DNA from: Mantamonas sphyraenae
Taxonomy: Eukaryota > CRuMs > Mantamonadidae
Direction: 5' to 3'
Length of the DNA: 64,000 bases
NCBI GenBank assembly: GCA_026936335.1
Contig: JAPMXV010000005.1
Coordinates: forward strand, 1 to 64,000
Positions 19,402-30,200 of the stretch are shown here, in pieces. Position 1 is the first letter of the stretch. Every line of letters starts with the position of its first letter. The notes under the pieces were generated by a model. The model did no database searches. It saw only the letters and a list, made by a program, of their open reading frames with translations, and was not told the origin of the DNA. Made by a program: the position numbers and the translations under genes.

Positions 19402-22400
19402 TCACCGCAGCAAATCTTCCTCCAAATACACCTCAATCTCTCCACTCTCCAACTTGCGGTTGCCTTCCTCAATCGCCTGTGCCACCTCGGCAAACCCATC
19501 GAAATCCTCCACGCTGATTTCCACCCCGGCAAACAACTCCCAGATGAACCGCCGTACGCTCAGCCGGAACCGGTAGTAGCTCATCATCTGCAACACTTGG
19601 AAATACATCGCTGGGTCCTGAAACGGCTCCGAGTTCTTGTTCCGCATCTTCTTCAGCGACCGGCACGCTCCGTCCGCTGCGATGTGGTTGCTCAAGTCGC
19701 CCACGTGTTTCAGAATCATCCGAGACTCGTCGTCCGTCTCGTACACCGTAAACGCTCGCGGTGCGCTGTTCGGCCAGCTTGTGTATGACACGCCGCCCAC
19801 ACTCAGGATCCCGCTCACGTCGTCCGGCATGGCAATCGTTGCCAGATAATCCGTCGGCGCAAACCATCCCAGCTTCTCCAGGTCCTCTCGCCCCGTCTCG
19901 TGCCGCGTGATCAGCCCCAATACAGAGTAGCATGTGCCACGCAGCGTGAGATCCTCGCTTTCCTGGGCCATCGTCGTCACCTGTTCCAGCAGATCGCTCT
20001 CCTTCCAAAACCCGTACCCCAGTTCGCACGAGCCCACCTGCCCCAGCATCCACAGCGCCGCACGACGTACGATTGCCTTTTCCTTCTCGTTCATCGCCTG
20101 CTCAATCGCCTCCACGAACCCGCCGCTCTCCTGCAGCATCGCGCACCCTTGCTCCGTTTTTACAAGTTCTCCGAAAAAGTGTGGACGCAGCGGCACGCTG
20201 TCCTGCGGCGGCACATAGTGCGTCGTCATAAAGTCCATCGAGTCTGCCATCGCTCGCTCCAGCTGCCGCACATACAGCACGTTCGACGACTGCTTCCACA
20301 CCTGCATTTCCGGCTCCACCACGTCCAGCGTGGTCAGAAACTCAAACCCCTGCTTACGCGACAGGAACCGCAGCAGCAGATTCTTTCCCGCATCACCCAG
20401 CTGCAGGATCGCTGGCTTCTTTGCAATCAGCGAGTCCAAGCACTCTGTCAGGTCGCACGCCTCGTCCAGCACGTCCAGCGCCATCTGCGCAACCTGCGGA
20501 TCCGGATCGTACAGCTGCACCGTCAACAGATCGATGCCCCAGCTCTCAAAGTCGTTCACGCTTGCGCGCAGCAGGTTCTGCAGGTGCTGTGTTGCAAACA
20601 GCCGCACCTCCCGCGACCCAGACGTCATGCACTTGCCCAGGATGATCCGTGCGTGGCCCGCCATGTTGTAGTCCAGCGTCGACAGCATCAGGCAGATCAG
20701 GTCCGCCCGGCTTTCCAACGTGCACACCTCGTACATCAGCGAAAACAGCCGCGCGTCGTCCAGTAGGCTCACCCCGTTCTCCGTCGACGACAACACCCCA
20801 ATGAACGACATGTACTCGCGCCCCATCGTCGAACGCAGGTGCTGCACCGTCAGCGACGGCATCAGTCCTTTTGTGGTTGCCTTCTGCCCCAGCTCCAGAC
20901 GCAGCAGGTCTGCAAGCTGCGGAATCAGCTCGTTCTGCTTCAGGTACACCACCCCCTCCTCGTAGTTGGTCAGAATGTTCAGCATCTGCACTGCAATCCG
21001 AAGGAAAAAGTAGTTTTCCTCGCTCAGCTTCCGCTGCACAAAGAACCCGTTCACAGGCCGAAAGTACGACAGCAACCGCTTGAAAAACTTGGTCTTGTGC
21101 AGGCAGTACAGGAAGCGCTCCTTGTTCGACAGCGCACCCTCCATCATCTCCGAGATGCGCGACCAGTTCCACTTGTCGTGGTCCTTTGCCTCCAGAATCA
21201 CGCACTCCGCAAGCTGGTCCTTGAACTGCGTGTCGTCCATCTGCGCGTCAATCGCAATCTTCAGCTTGTCGATCCGCTCCATCGATCGATCCGCCTCGTT
21301 CATCAGCATGCTTGCATGGAACGTGCGCGTCTCCGTCTTCACGTTGCGCGACCGCTGGTGCAGCGTCGCCAGAATGTTGCTTGCCGTGGACCGTGCCAGC
21401 GCGTCCAGTTGAAAGTCTGCCGCAAGCGCCACCAGCGACGGCAGCGTCTGCAGCCGAGCGCAGATCATAGGAGGCAGCACCGTGTTTGCCAGGTTCAGCA
21501 GATCCGAAAGCAGCGTCGTGCATCGCTTCGCCTCTTCGTAGTCCTCCTGCTGTTTTCCCAGATCCACAAGCACCTCAATCAGATTCGCGCGCTCAAACGC
21601 CATCAGTAGCAGCGCCAGGTAGTTTTGCTTCAGGTCGTGCCCTCGCTTTACACGCGGCGGCAAGATCGACTCGCCGCTCGGAATCCCGCTGCTACCGTTC
21701 TTTGACGCAGACGACAGGCCCACGCCTCTGTACGAGCCCAAGTTCACACTCCCAGCCTTGGTTCTCTTTTTCGCCTTTGGCGCACGTCGTCGAGTCCGCT
21801 TCGACACGCCGCACACCTCTTCGATCCCGCTCAGGATTGCCTTGCGGATCTCCGGCACCGGCAGCGTCAGCCCTTCCACGATCCCGCGCAGGCCCACCGA
21901 GTCGTCCGACGACAACGCAATCACACCTGTCCACGACTTCATCATCACCACAAACGCTTTTTGTGCACATTTGATCTTCAGGTTCCGCGCTGCGTCGGGC
22001 CTCGCGCTGTAGTCTGTCAGCGGGCCAAGGATGATCTGTAGTTCCGATTGAGGCCGCAGGTACACACGCGTCTCGGCGTCGTTCAGCAGGTACAGCAGAG
22101 TCAACACAATTGCCTCGTGCAGGTCTTCCACGTTTGCGTCAAGTGCCGCGTTGCACAGCGTACGAAACCCGCCCGTCAGCGAGCACAGCTTTGGATTCCT
22201 CACCGCTGCGATGTGTGCCCATGTGTTCCGCCCACAGCCACACATCGTCGATCCGTCCCGACATCACCGCATCCGCCCTCTCTGTGTCAGCATCCGCAAA
22301 ACCATTCCTGCCCGAGAGGGGAAAATGAACTCCTTTTCCTCGCAAACCCTCCTCCGGCTGCCACTCATCCCATTCCTTGATCACATGCACCCACCCTCTG

Positions 22401-23148
22401 CCCCCCTCACAAACCCCCACCACCCGCTCCCACCTACCAATCTCGCACAGCGCCTCCAGGCTCGCCACACGGAACGGTTCGTCGTTGCTTTCAGCCAACG
22501 CGATCAGCGACTTGACAATCGCAAACGGCACCAAATCAGGGTGCTCGTCAATGATCTTTCGCGCCAACTTCATCGCCTGCAGCCGCTCCAGCTCGTACGG
22601 TTCGTTCTCTCGTTCCAGCATCCTGCAGTGTCCACACAACGGGCCCCCGCAGCACGTGGCCGTTCACCCTCGTCAGCGACCATCCCCTCTCTTTTTGCTC
22701 CAAAACCTCACTATCCCTCGCCCTCCCACCTCCAAGCCCCGACCACCTACCGGCAAATCAAAAAGTGCACATAGTTGTCCACCATTGCCTGCACAAACAG
22801 CCGGCACTTGCTGTAGTACCGCAGCGTGCGTGCCGCCGCCGCCCGCAGCGACCGATTTCCGTGTTGCGCGTAAAATCGCAGCCTGCACACACACACCGCC
22901 AAATCACATGTCAGCAACACGCCCTTGCCTCTTCATCTTCCCCTGCCCGTCCCTCCTCTCCCCTTCCCAACATACATCACCACCATTTCCTCAGCGCTCA
23001 CCAGCTCCTCCACCTTGACCTTCCTCGCCAAGCTGATCAGCTCCAGCATCGCGTCCAGCTGCTCCTGCAGGCTGCCCGAGTGTTCTCGCAGCACATCCAG
23101 CGCACTTGCAAACATCTGGTCTGCATCTCCCTTCGAAGACGACGACAT
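19402..23148 (-). CDS. RICTOR: RICTOR, TOR complex 2 scaffold subunit
   Basis: Exons 23148-22976, 22882-22751, 22622-22438 and 22205-19402 join in frame to give 1097 aa. The armadillo-like N-terminal region spans the first exons ([14 protein letters not shown], then [15 protein letters not shown], then [16 protein letters not shown], then [16 protein letters not shown]). The middle domain has [21 protein letters not shown] and [19 protein letters not shown]. The C-terminal signature is [15 protein letters not shown] followed by [18 protein letters not shown] and [17 protein letters not shown] defines TORC2, which phosphorylates AGC kinases such as AKT/SGK. The protein is the size of Dictyostelium Pia-type homologues and lacks the long disordered tail of animal RICTOR. 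It is divergent from UTP11, and its 3' end faces the VWA gene 165 bp away. Confidence 0.92.
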
Positions 23149-23206
23149 GGTCCGCTTGCTCGACCCGGCGCGCTCTCCCGCCCATCCCAACCACTCACCG
23201 CCCACC
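23149..23206. promoter_or_regulatory. Divergent RICTOR/UTP11 promoter, 58 bp
   Basis: Only 58 bp separate the two start codons, so the core promoters and 5' UTRs of both genes must overlap or extend into each other. The interval is GC-rich with no TATA-like element. Bounds are those of predicted start codons, not of mapped transcripts. Confidence 0.5.
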
Positions 23207-24360
23207 ATGTCATCCTCCTGGAGAAATATTGCCAAGAGAGTGACCCACAAAGAGCGTGGCCAGCTTGCCTCCCGCCGCAAGCTCGGCATGCTCGAAAAGA
23301 AGAAGGACTACCGTCTGCGAGCAAAGGATTACCACCGCAAGCAGCAACGCCTGCAGGTCCTTCGCGAAAAGGCCGCCCTCCGCAACCAGGATGAGTACTA
23401 CAATCGCATGACCCGTGCCCGCGTCAAGGTACCCCGTCCCCATGCCACTGCGTCCGCAACTCGCCGACGACATGCGCTCACACACCGCCGCCCCCACCCT
23501 ACCCCACACACTGCTTGCCCCTTTCCCCACAGGACGGGAAACACGTCGATGTCGCAAAGAACACCCAGAAGCACACTGCAGAGACCCTGAAAAAGTACAA
23601 CAAGCAGGATCTCGACTACCTCCGTCTCAAAGCCGCATCCGAACGGAAAAAGATCTCCCAGCTCGAGGACAGCGTCGCCTTTGTTGAGCTTGCCGCCCAA
23701 GAGCGTGCCCGCCAGGTCCGCAGCAAAATCAAGAGCATCAAAAAGGCCCGCCGTACTGGCCGCAAGCTCTCTGAGCGCGAGCAGCAGCGCGGACTCGGCA
23801 AGCACACCGTCTTTGTCGACACGGAGGACCAAGCCGACGCCTTTGACGCTGCAACGTACTTTGATACCCTCCCCGAGTTTGTTGACCGCACATTCAACCG
23901 CCCTCGCACTGCCCAACTGCAAAACCAGGATCTTCTCACCAACCCGGCCCTTGCCTCCCTCAAGAACGCCGGCCTCGACACCTCCAACGACCCCGTCGCC
24001 AAGCTTGCCCAAGCCACAAACATCCAGGACCTCGAAGAGGCCAAACAACTCGCCCTTCGGTCAAAGCGAAAACGCAACGACTCTGACGACGACAGCGAAC
24101 CAGACGAGCACGATCTCCTCGACGAGGCCCACAACATGCGCATGGTTGCCCAAGCCCAGCAGCAGATCCAAGACCGCCTCGACAAGCGCGCAAAGAAGGA
24201 TGCCAAGAAATACAGAGAGATGCAGGCACGCAAGGAGCGCATCGCAAACCTCCTCGACACCGCAAAGCAGCTCGAGACACAAAAGAACCTCATGGCCAAG
24301 GGCAAGAGGAGGAAGAAGGCCAACGGCGAGTACAAGTGGGCCAAGGAGCGAAAACGATGA
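23207..24360 (+). CDS. UTP11: UTP11, small-subunit processome protein
   Basis: Exons 23207-23428 and 23533-24360 (104-nt intron) give 349 aa. The N-terminus [17 protein letters not shown], then [20 protein letters not shown] and [16 protein letters not shown], matches UTP11 residue for residue at the conserved positions. Later [20 protein letters not shown] and [13 protein letters not shown] are also family hallmarks. The protein acts in the nucleolus within the U3 snoRNP/90S complex for 18S rRNA maturation. The highly charged C-terminal extension ([15 protein letters not shown] end) is longer than in human UTP11 but follows the normal pattern of coiled, basic helices. Its stop is 18 bp from the stop of the convergent TMEM131-like gene. 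Confidence 0.95.
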
Positions 24361-24378
24361 AAATCCTCTTCCTCTTCC

Positions 24379-27300
24379 TCACCACCAAGCAGGTTGTCCC
24401 TCTCCATCCCCATTCTCCCCACTCCCACTCCCATTCCCATTCCCATCTCCGCTCGTTCTCGTCGCGCCCGTGGCAAACAGCGATCCACCGCCACCCTGTC
24501 CCCCAAACAGCGAGTTGGCAAACAACCCATCGCTTGCACCTGTCCCGCCGCCGCTGCTGCTGCCACTTCCACCTCCATCTCCTCCGTCTCCACTCGACAC
24601 AGGCACAAACGATCCGCCCTCAAAAGAGCCCGTCGCTGCGCTCGACCGCGTGTGGCTACCAAACAGAGAGCCCGTCGCACCACTCCCTCCAAACAGACCG
24701 CCTCCGCCGCCGCCCGTCACCGCCAGCTCGTTTCCGTTTCCGTTTCCTGTCGTCACCGTCGTGCTGCTCGCCACGCCACTGCCACCCACCGCTCCAACTG
24801 CGCTTCCACCCACCGCGTCGCTCGCCTGGCTCGACCGGAACAGATCTGCAGAGAACAGACTCGATTCACTCCACAGCTGGTTCATCACGTTGATCCCTCC
24901 ACCGCTTGTGCTTCCACCGCCAAGTCCTCCACTGGTCCCTCCCATCGTACCAAACATGCTCAGGCCAACCGTGTCCAACGACCCTCCCGAGCTTGTCTCC
25001 CCGCGTCCCACGTCCGCTCCCGTCGTCGTCCTGCTCAGCGTCTCTCCGATGCTGCCAATGCGCTTCGGACGCGCCATGAACCCGTCCAGACTGCCGCTGC
25101 CCTCCTCCCTGTCCACCATTGGCGGGCTGTGCCTTCGCCCTGGCGTCGCATGCATGGCCGGCTCGTGCAGTACCTGCTGTACCATATCCGACTCCTCTCC
25201 CCCGCTGCTCTGCCCCCCTCCACGCTGTCCACTGCTCCGCTTCGCCCCACCCCGCCGCCCACCTCCGCTTGCGTTGCTTCCACCCTCGCCTTCGCCAAGC
25301 CATCGCCCGCCCTGGCTGCGCACCTCGTCCATCTTCACCTTGCCCAGATCGCTGTTGCTGCGCTTTCGCGAGTGTCCACCTCGATCCTTGTGTCCTCGCG
25401 TTCCGCTGCGCGAAGGAACGCTCAAATCGTCCGTCGACGTCCCTCGCTTGCCCCGCTTCCGCGTACCTCCTCGCTCCCCCCCGCGTTCCCCTCCGCTGCC
25501 ATTGCTGTTTGTACTGTTGCGCCCATTGTTGCCATTGCGTCCGCCTCGGCTCAGTCCACTTGGCGCCATGTTCGGAATCTCAGGCAGCGGTTCTCCGCTC
25601 TTGCTGTTGTTCCCATTCCCTCGTTCCCGTCGTCCTCCCTTTGTCGGCGATGCGTTGCGTCTGCTGTTTCCTCCCCGCCCACTCCCTCCACCGCCGCTGC
25701 TGCGCCCTCCACTTCCCTTTTCGTTCTTGCTCACCGGCTCCGGCAGCCTGTTCGCCTGCTCCGCTGCAGCTGCCGCCGCCGCCGCTGCCTTTTCCTTTTC
25801 TCGCCTCTCTTGAGCTTCCTTCTCCTGCGCCTCTCGCTTCTCCTCCTCTGCAGCAGCAGCTGCAGCAGCTGCTGCTGCCACCGCCGCCCGCACGTCCTCC
25901 TTGCTGCCCACCTCCACCCCGCTGTCGCCAGACACCTCCTTTTCCATCGGTTCCACCTTGAGCGGCGTGATTGTCGTCAGGTTTACAGCCGGCATCTCGT
26001 TTTCTTCCTTCTTGATCGTCACCATTCCCTTCTTGCTGCGCAGATCCTCCACACGCTCTTGCTGCCTCACCTCCTTCTTTCCCGCCTTCCTCTCCTTCTC
26101 CATCGCCTCCTTGTCTCCGCTGCCCTTTTTCTCCCCATCTTTGCTCAGCTGATCTCCCTCCTTGTTCTCCCGTGCACCGTCACCTCCGTTGCTCTTTCCG
26201 CCCTTGTTGCTACTGGCCAGCTTCGCCGTCTTCCCTGCCGCCAGCGCCACCTCGGCTTCGTTGCTGCTTGCGCCTCCATCGCTCTTGATTTCCTTCAGAA
26301 GCACGTTTGTCAGCGCCAGAAACACAACCAGCAGCACGCCACTCGACACAAGCCTGATCTTCTGTTCCAACGGCGACGTCTGCGTCAGCTCTGCACACTT
26401 GTCCAGCATGTCGTGCGGCAGCGATGCCATCATCGGGAAGCTCATCACGCCTTGGGACGTGCTCACGTGCAGCTCTCGCTGCACCACAGACGCGCTAAAG
26501 TCAGGCCGGAACGTGATGGCCACGTCCACCACCTGTTCCGGTTGCAGCTGGAATCCCTTGCACTGGTGTACCTGGAACCCGTACGCGTGGCACCCCGCTC
26601 CATTCACACCCATCCCCGTGATCGTGATTGGCAAGTTGCCCGTGTTCACAGCCGTAAACACGCGCGTAAAGGCAATCGCCGGCCCGCTCTCCTCCCCACC
26701 CACGCTGCCTCCCTCCCCACTCTTTGCTTCCTCATTCTCGCCGCTCTTTGCGTCCTCATTCTCGCTCTTGGCCTCCTTCCCCCCCTCGCTCGTCCCTCGA
26801 CGGCACGCTTTCAGGTGTACCCTACGCATCTCAAACTTCAGGTACTTCAGCACACTGCCTCCTCCGTCCGTAAACAGAAAATTGCCCACCCCACCTCGGC
26901 CGCTCACTTTGACCGCCTGCAGGATCGTCAGGTTGTTCTTCACATACAACGTCGTGCTCACAACCTCGGTGCTCGACGGCGAGAAATTCACAATCCCCAC
27001 CTCTTCCTCTGCCCCGGGCTGCACCAGCATCCCTCCTGCAGGCGTGCGGCCAAGCACAAACGCGGCGCCCGCCACGCCACCCGCACCCACGCTTCCACTT
27101 CCGTACGACGAGAAGCCTCCGTGTCCACCACGCATGCCCACCGCCCCTTGACCAGCACCGCTGCTGCTCTGGCTGCTTTGATTGCTCGGCAACGGAAGCA
27201 ATTGCACGTGTACCGGCTTGTCCGAAGGATTGAACACACGCACAGACTTGGAAATCGTTGTCCCCACAGGGCTCAGCGGAAACACAATGCTCTCCTTCAC

Positions 27301-30036
27301 CAGCGTCGGCTTGCTCAGCGACGCACGCACGTTGATTGTGTAGCCCATCACCACGTCCGTGTGCAACGTAATCGTCGCCCCGATTTGCGTCGCCTCCGAC
27401 CGCTGCAGCCCTTCCCAGATCGCCTCTCTTCGCTTCAGCGCGAGCACGTCTCTCTTTGTCAGCGGCTCGCCAGGCTTCGACAGACCCGCCTGTGCACCAA
27501 TGCTGCTCTCCGCCATGTAGTTGTCCTCGTACGACACCTTGGACGGGTCAAACGTCACGTGCCCAATCACCACCGTCACGTTCGGCTGCAGCGTCCGCGT
27601 GCGAAGCTGCGGCAAGATGCGCACGTCGCTCGACGTTATCGACACAACCGTCAGGGCGCGGTTGTACGTGCTCTTTGCCACAATCTCCCGCCGCATCAGC
27701 TTGCCTGGGAACGACATGCCGAAATCCACGCTCGCTGGCGTCAGCGTAAGCGTGCCCTGCATGCTGTGGTACAACACCGCCACTTCTATGCTCTCGTGTG
27801 CCGTTTCAAACCGGCACAGGCACCTGCCCGTCGTCTCGCTCCCGATCTTCAGGTCCAGGCTCACCACAGCCGTGTATCCGGCCCCCAGCACAAGCGACGG
27901 CTCACGCGCACTCCCGCCCTCAAGCTCATGTGCAGCCACCTGGATGGGCTGCATACGTCCCTCTTCGTCCCAAATCGATCCAATACGGATGGCCAGCTCC
28001 GACGGGCATTCCGACGTCACACGCTGCACCGCAATGCCCACCGGGTTATCATTGGTCAGATTGAACGTCCGCGAGCGCATCTCGTTGACTCCAAGCACGC
28101 CAAAGTCCACCTCGTTGCTCACTCCTTCCCCTTGATCCGCCGCGCTCTTGCCAGCGCCGTCGCCCGTTCCGCTCACGCCTGCGTTCTCCCCTTCCTCCCC
28201 AGAGTGGGCCGCAATCCCAATTGCCCCCGTGTCCGGAATGGCCACTTGCAGCATCCCGTGGTACGAGTGCAACGGGATGCGCACCACAGACGCGTTTGTG
28301 TTCAGCGTCAGCAGAGCCGCGTGCACTCCTTGCGTCCCGTTCGGCTTGAACAGGATCGACAGCGCACTCCATGTCGTGCCCGGAGGCACTATGCTTCCAG
28401 GCACGAAATCGCCTACTGAAAAAAGGCCGTCGTTCACCTCTGCCGAGTACACCATCACCGGCTCCTCAAATTCGTTCTTCACTTGCAGTCGCTGCCGCAC
28501 AGCTTTGTCGCCCAGCGCCAAAAAGTTGGTCTGCTCCTTGCGGAAAGACAGCGAGCCGTGCAGCACTCGTCCACGGTACGGCACGCGAATGTGCGCGTTA
28601 TTCGGGTTTGTGTCGTTCGTGCGCACGAGCACCGTCCCCTCTGCCAGTCCCTTGTGGTTTGCCAGAAACGTCAGTGTCGCTACTTCAACCATTTCGCCGG
28701 GTTTCAGCACAGGCCGGTGCGACACCATGTGCAGCCGCGGCTCCTGGTGGCTCACTTCCAGCACTTGCAGCGGCGTCGGGCCGCTATTCAGCAGGCTCAC
28801 GTTCAGCGTCACATTTTCTGTCGTTCGCGTCAGCGTACCGAAATCCAGCTCCTCTGGGATGCGGTGGATCCCGCCCTTGATGGTCTGCACGTCCACAGGG
28901 ATAATCAGGTCGTCTGCGCTCGTCTTGACATTCACAAACCCCTGGTACCGTCCAGCCGTCTGCGAGATGAACGACAAATGCACAAGTGTCGACTGCTGCA
29001 ACGGTGCAATTGTCCACGTCTGCTTCAGCCGTGCCTGCGACGACTCGGTGTGCTTCTCTTCCGGCAGGTTCAGGTGCAAAAAGCCGCCCGACGTGTAAAC
29101 CTCGTTCACCGTCAGCGTCTCGCTGTCCGACGGGTTGTAGATGGTGATATCCGGTGCGTAGTGCACGCCCACAGGCAGCCGCACGGCCACCAGCGGTTGC
29201 ACTCGATATGGATTCGGCACGCCCACGCCCGTGATGCGGTGCTTGATGACCCCCACGGACGTTTGGATGACAAGGTGTGATTCCACGGGGCCAAGTGCAC
29301 GCGGCAGGAACACCACCGACAAGGTCGTGTTTGCCCCGGGCGGAGTCACCGTATACTTGAAGAAAGACGAGTGGAAATGCACGGACACCACCGTGATGCT
29401 GAACACGTGCAGGTCCTCGTCCAGGATGTTGGTGAAGTTCACAGACACCACTGCGGGTATACACAGCGATCTGCATGTCGTGGCGTGTCAGTGAACGCCT
29501 CCCACACCCTCCTCATGCGCCTCGCACACTTTGTTCTCCCGCGCGCAGAAAATGGCTCGACCCACCGTTCACCAAAAGACAAAACTTCCGGATCCACCTG
29601 CAGCGGATTCACGTTTGCTTGGCTCGCCACATTAGCTTGAGCTGCTGCGCAGCTCGGGTTGTCCACATTGGCTGGATCAGAGCACAGCTGAGAGCTCTCC
29701 ATCACATCGAACGGCGAGTCGTTCGCTGTCCCTTGCGAATTCGTTGCCACGTTGCCGTCGCCTGTTTGCACCATCACCCACACACTCCGAGTCAGTTGAC
29801 GCCGCGCACACCTGCCCACATCGCCCCACAACCTGTTTCCTTCCATTCTGCAGTGTCTCCACCCACACGGCCGACTCTAGTCCGCACAAGCAGCTTGTGT
29901 GCTTGCAGCTTGCGCGGACGTGACCCTGCTGCGCCACTCCCTCACACTCACATTGCACAACCGCAGCCACGGATACCAACAGTACACAAACGCACACCAG
30001 CAGCAGCCGTCTCCCGATCTGGCGCGTGCTTGGCAT
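24379..30036 (-). CDS. TMEM131: TMEM131-like ER membrane protein
   Basis: Exons 30036-29820, 29761-29528 and 29450-24379 give 1840 aa; introns are 58 and 77 nt. A signal peptide (RRLLLVCVCVLLVSVAAVV) starts the protein. The conserved TMEM131 N-terminal module follows: VLSFGERWVEP, VSVHFHSSFFKYTV, LPRALGPVESHLVI, GVGVPNPYRVQPLVAVRLP, and the Ser/Gly-Gly segment YTSGGFLHLNLP. Repeated immunoglobulin-like (PapD-like) domains make up the lumenal part. A membrane helix lies near VSSGVLLVVFLALTNVLL. The cytosolic tail is about 600 residues, with Lys/Glu-rich coiled coil, two poly-Ala tracts and long Gly/Ser/Arg-rich sequence. In animals TMEM131 recruits collagen for secretion via TRAPP. The tail here is low-complexity and may have a different use. 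The first exon boundary is the least certain. Confidence 0.85.
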
Positions 30037-30200
30037 GTGTCGCTTGGCGTTTATCGTTGCGGCCGCCCACGCACCTCGATCCTCCTCGCCAATCCCGCCA
30101 CATTCCGTTTTCCGCCCGACCCCGAAAGGCGAAACACCAACCTCCCGATCCCTTCACTGCCCCAACCCTCTGATCCCGTCTGGCGCCCAACTCCGTTTTC
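30037..30200. promoter_or_regulatory. Divergent TMEM131/Cbl promoter region
   Basis: 164 bp between the predicted start codons of two divergently transcribed genes. No obvious TATA box. The interval is coding-free on both strands as far as I can support. Confidence 0.4.

Noticed and set aside
23681-28419. Long plus-strand frames (710 and 1341 codons) opposite the TMEM131-like gene
   Set aside because: GC-rich antisense shadows dominated by Pro/Ser/Arg/His without domains; the minus strand matches TMEM131 throughout.
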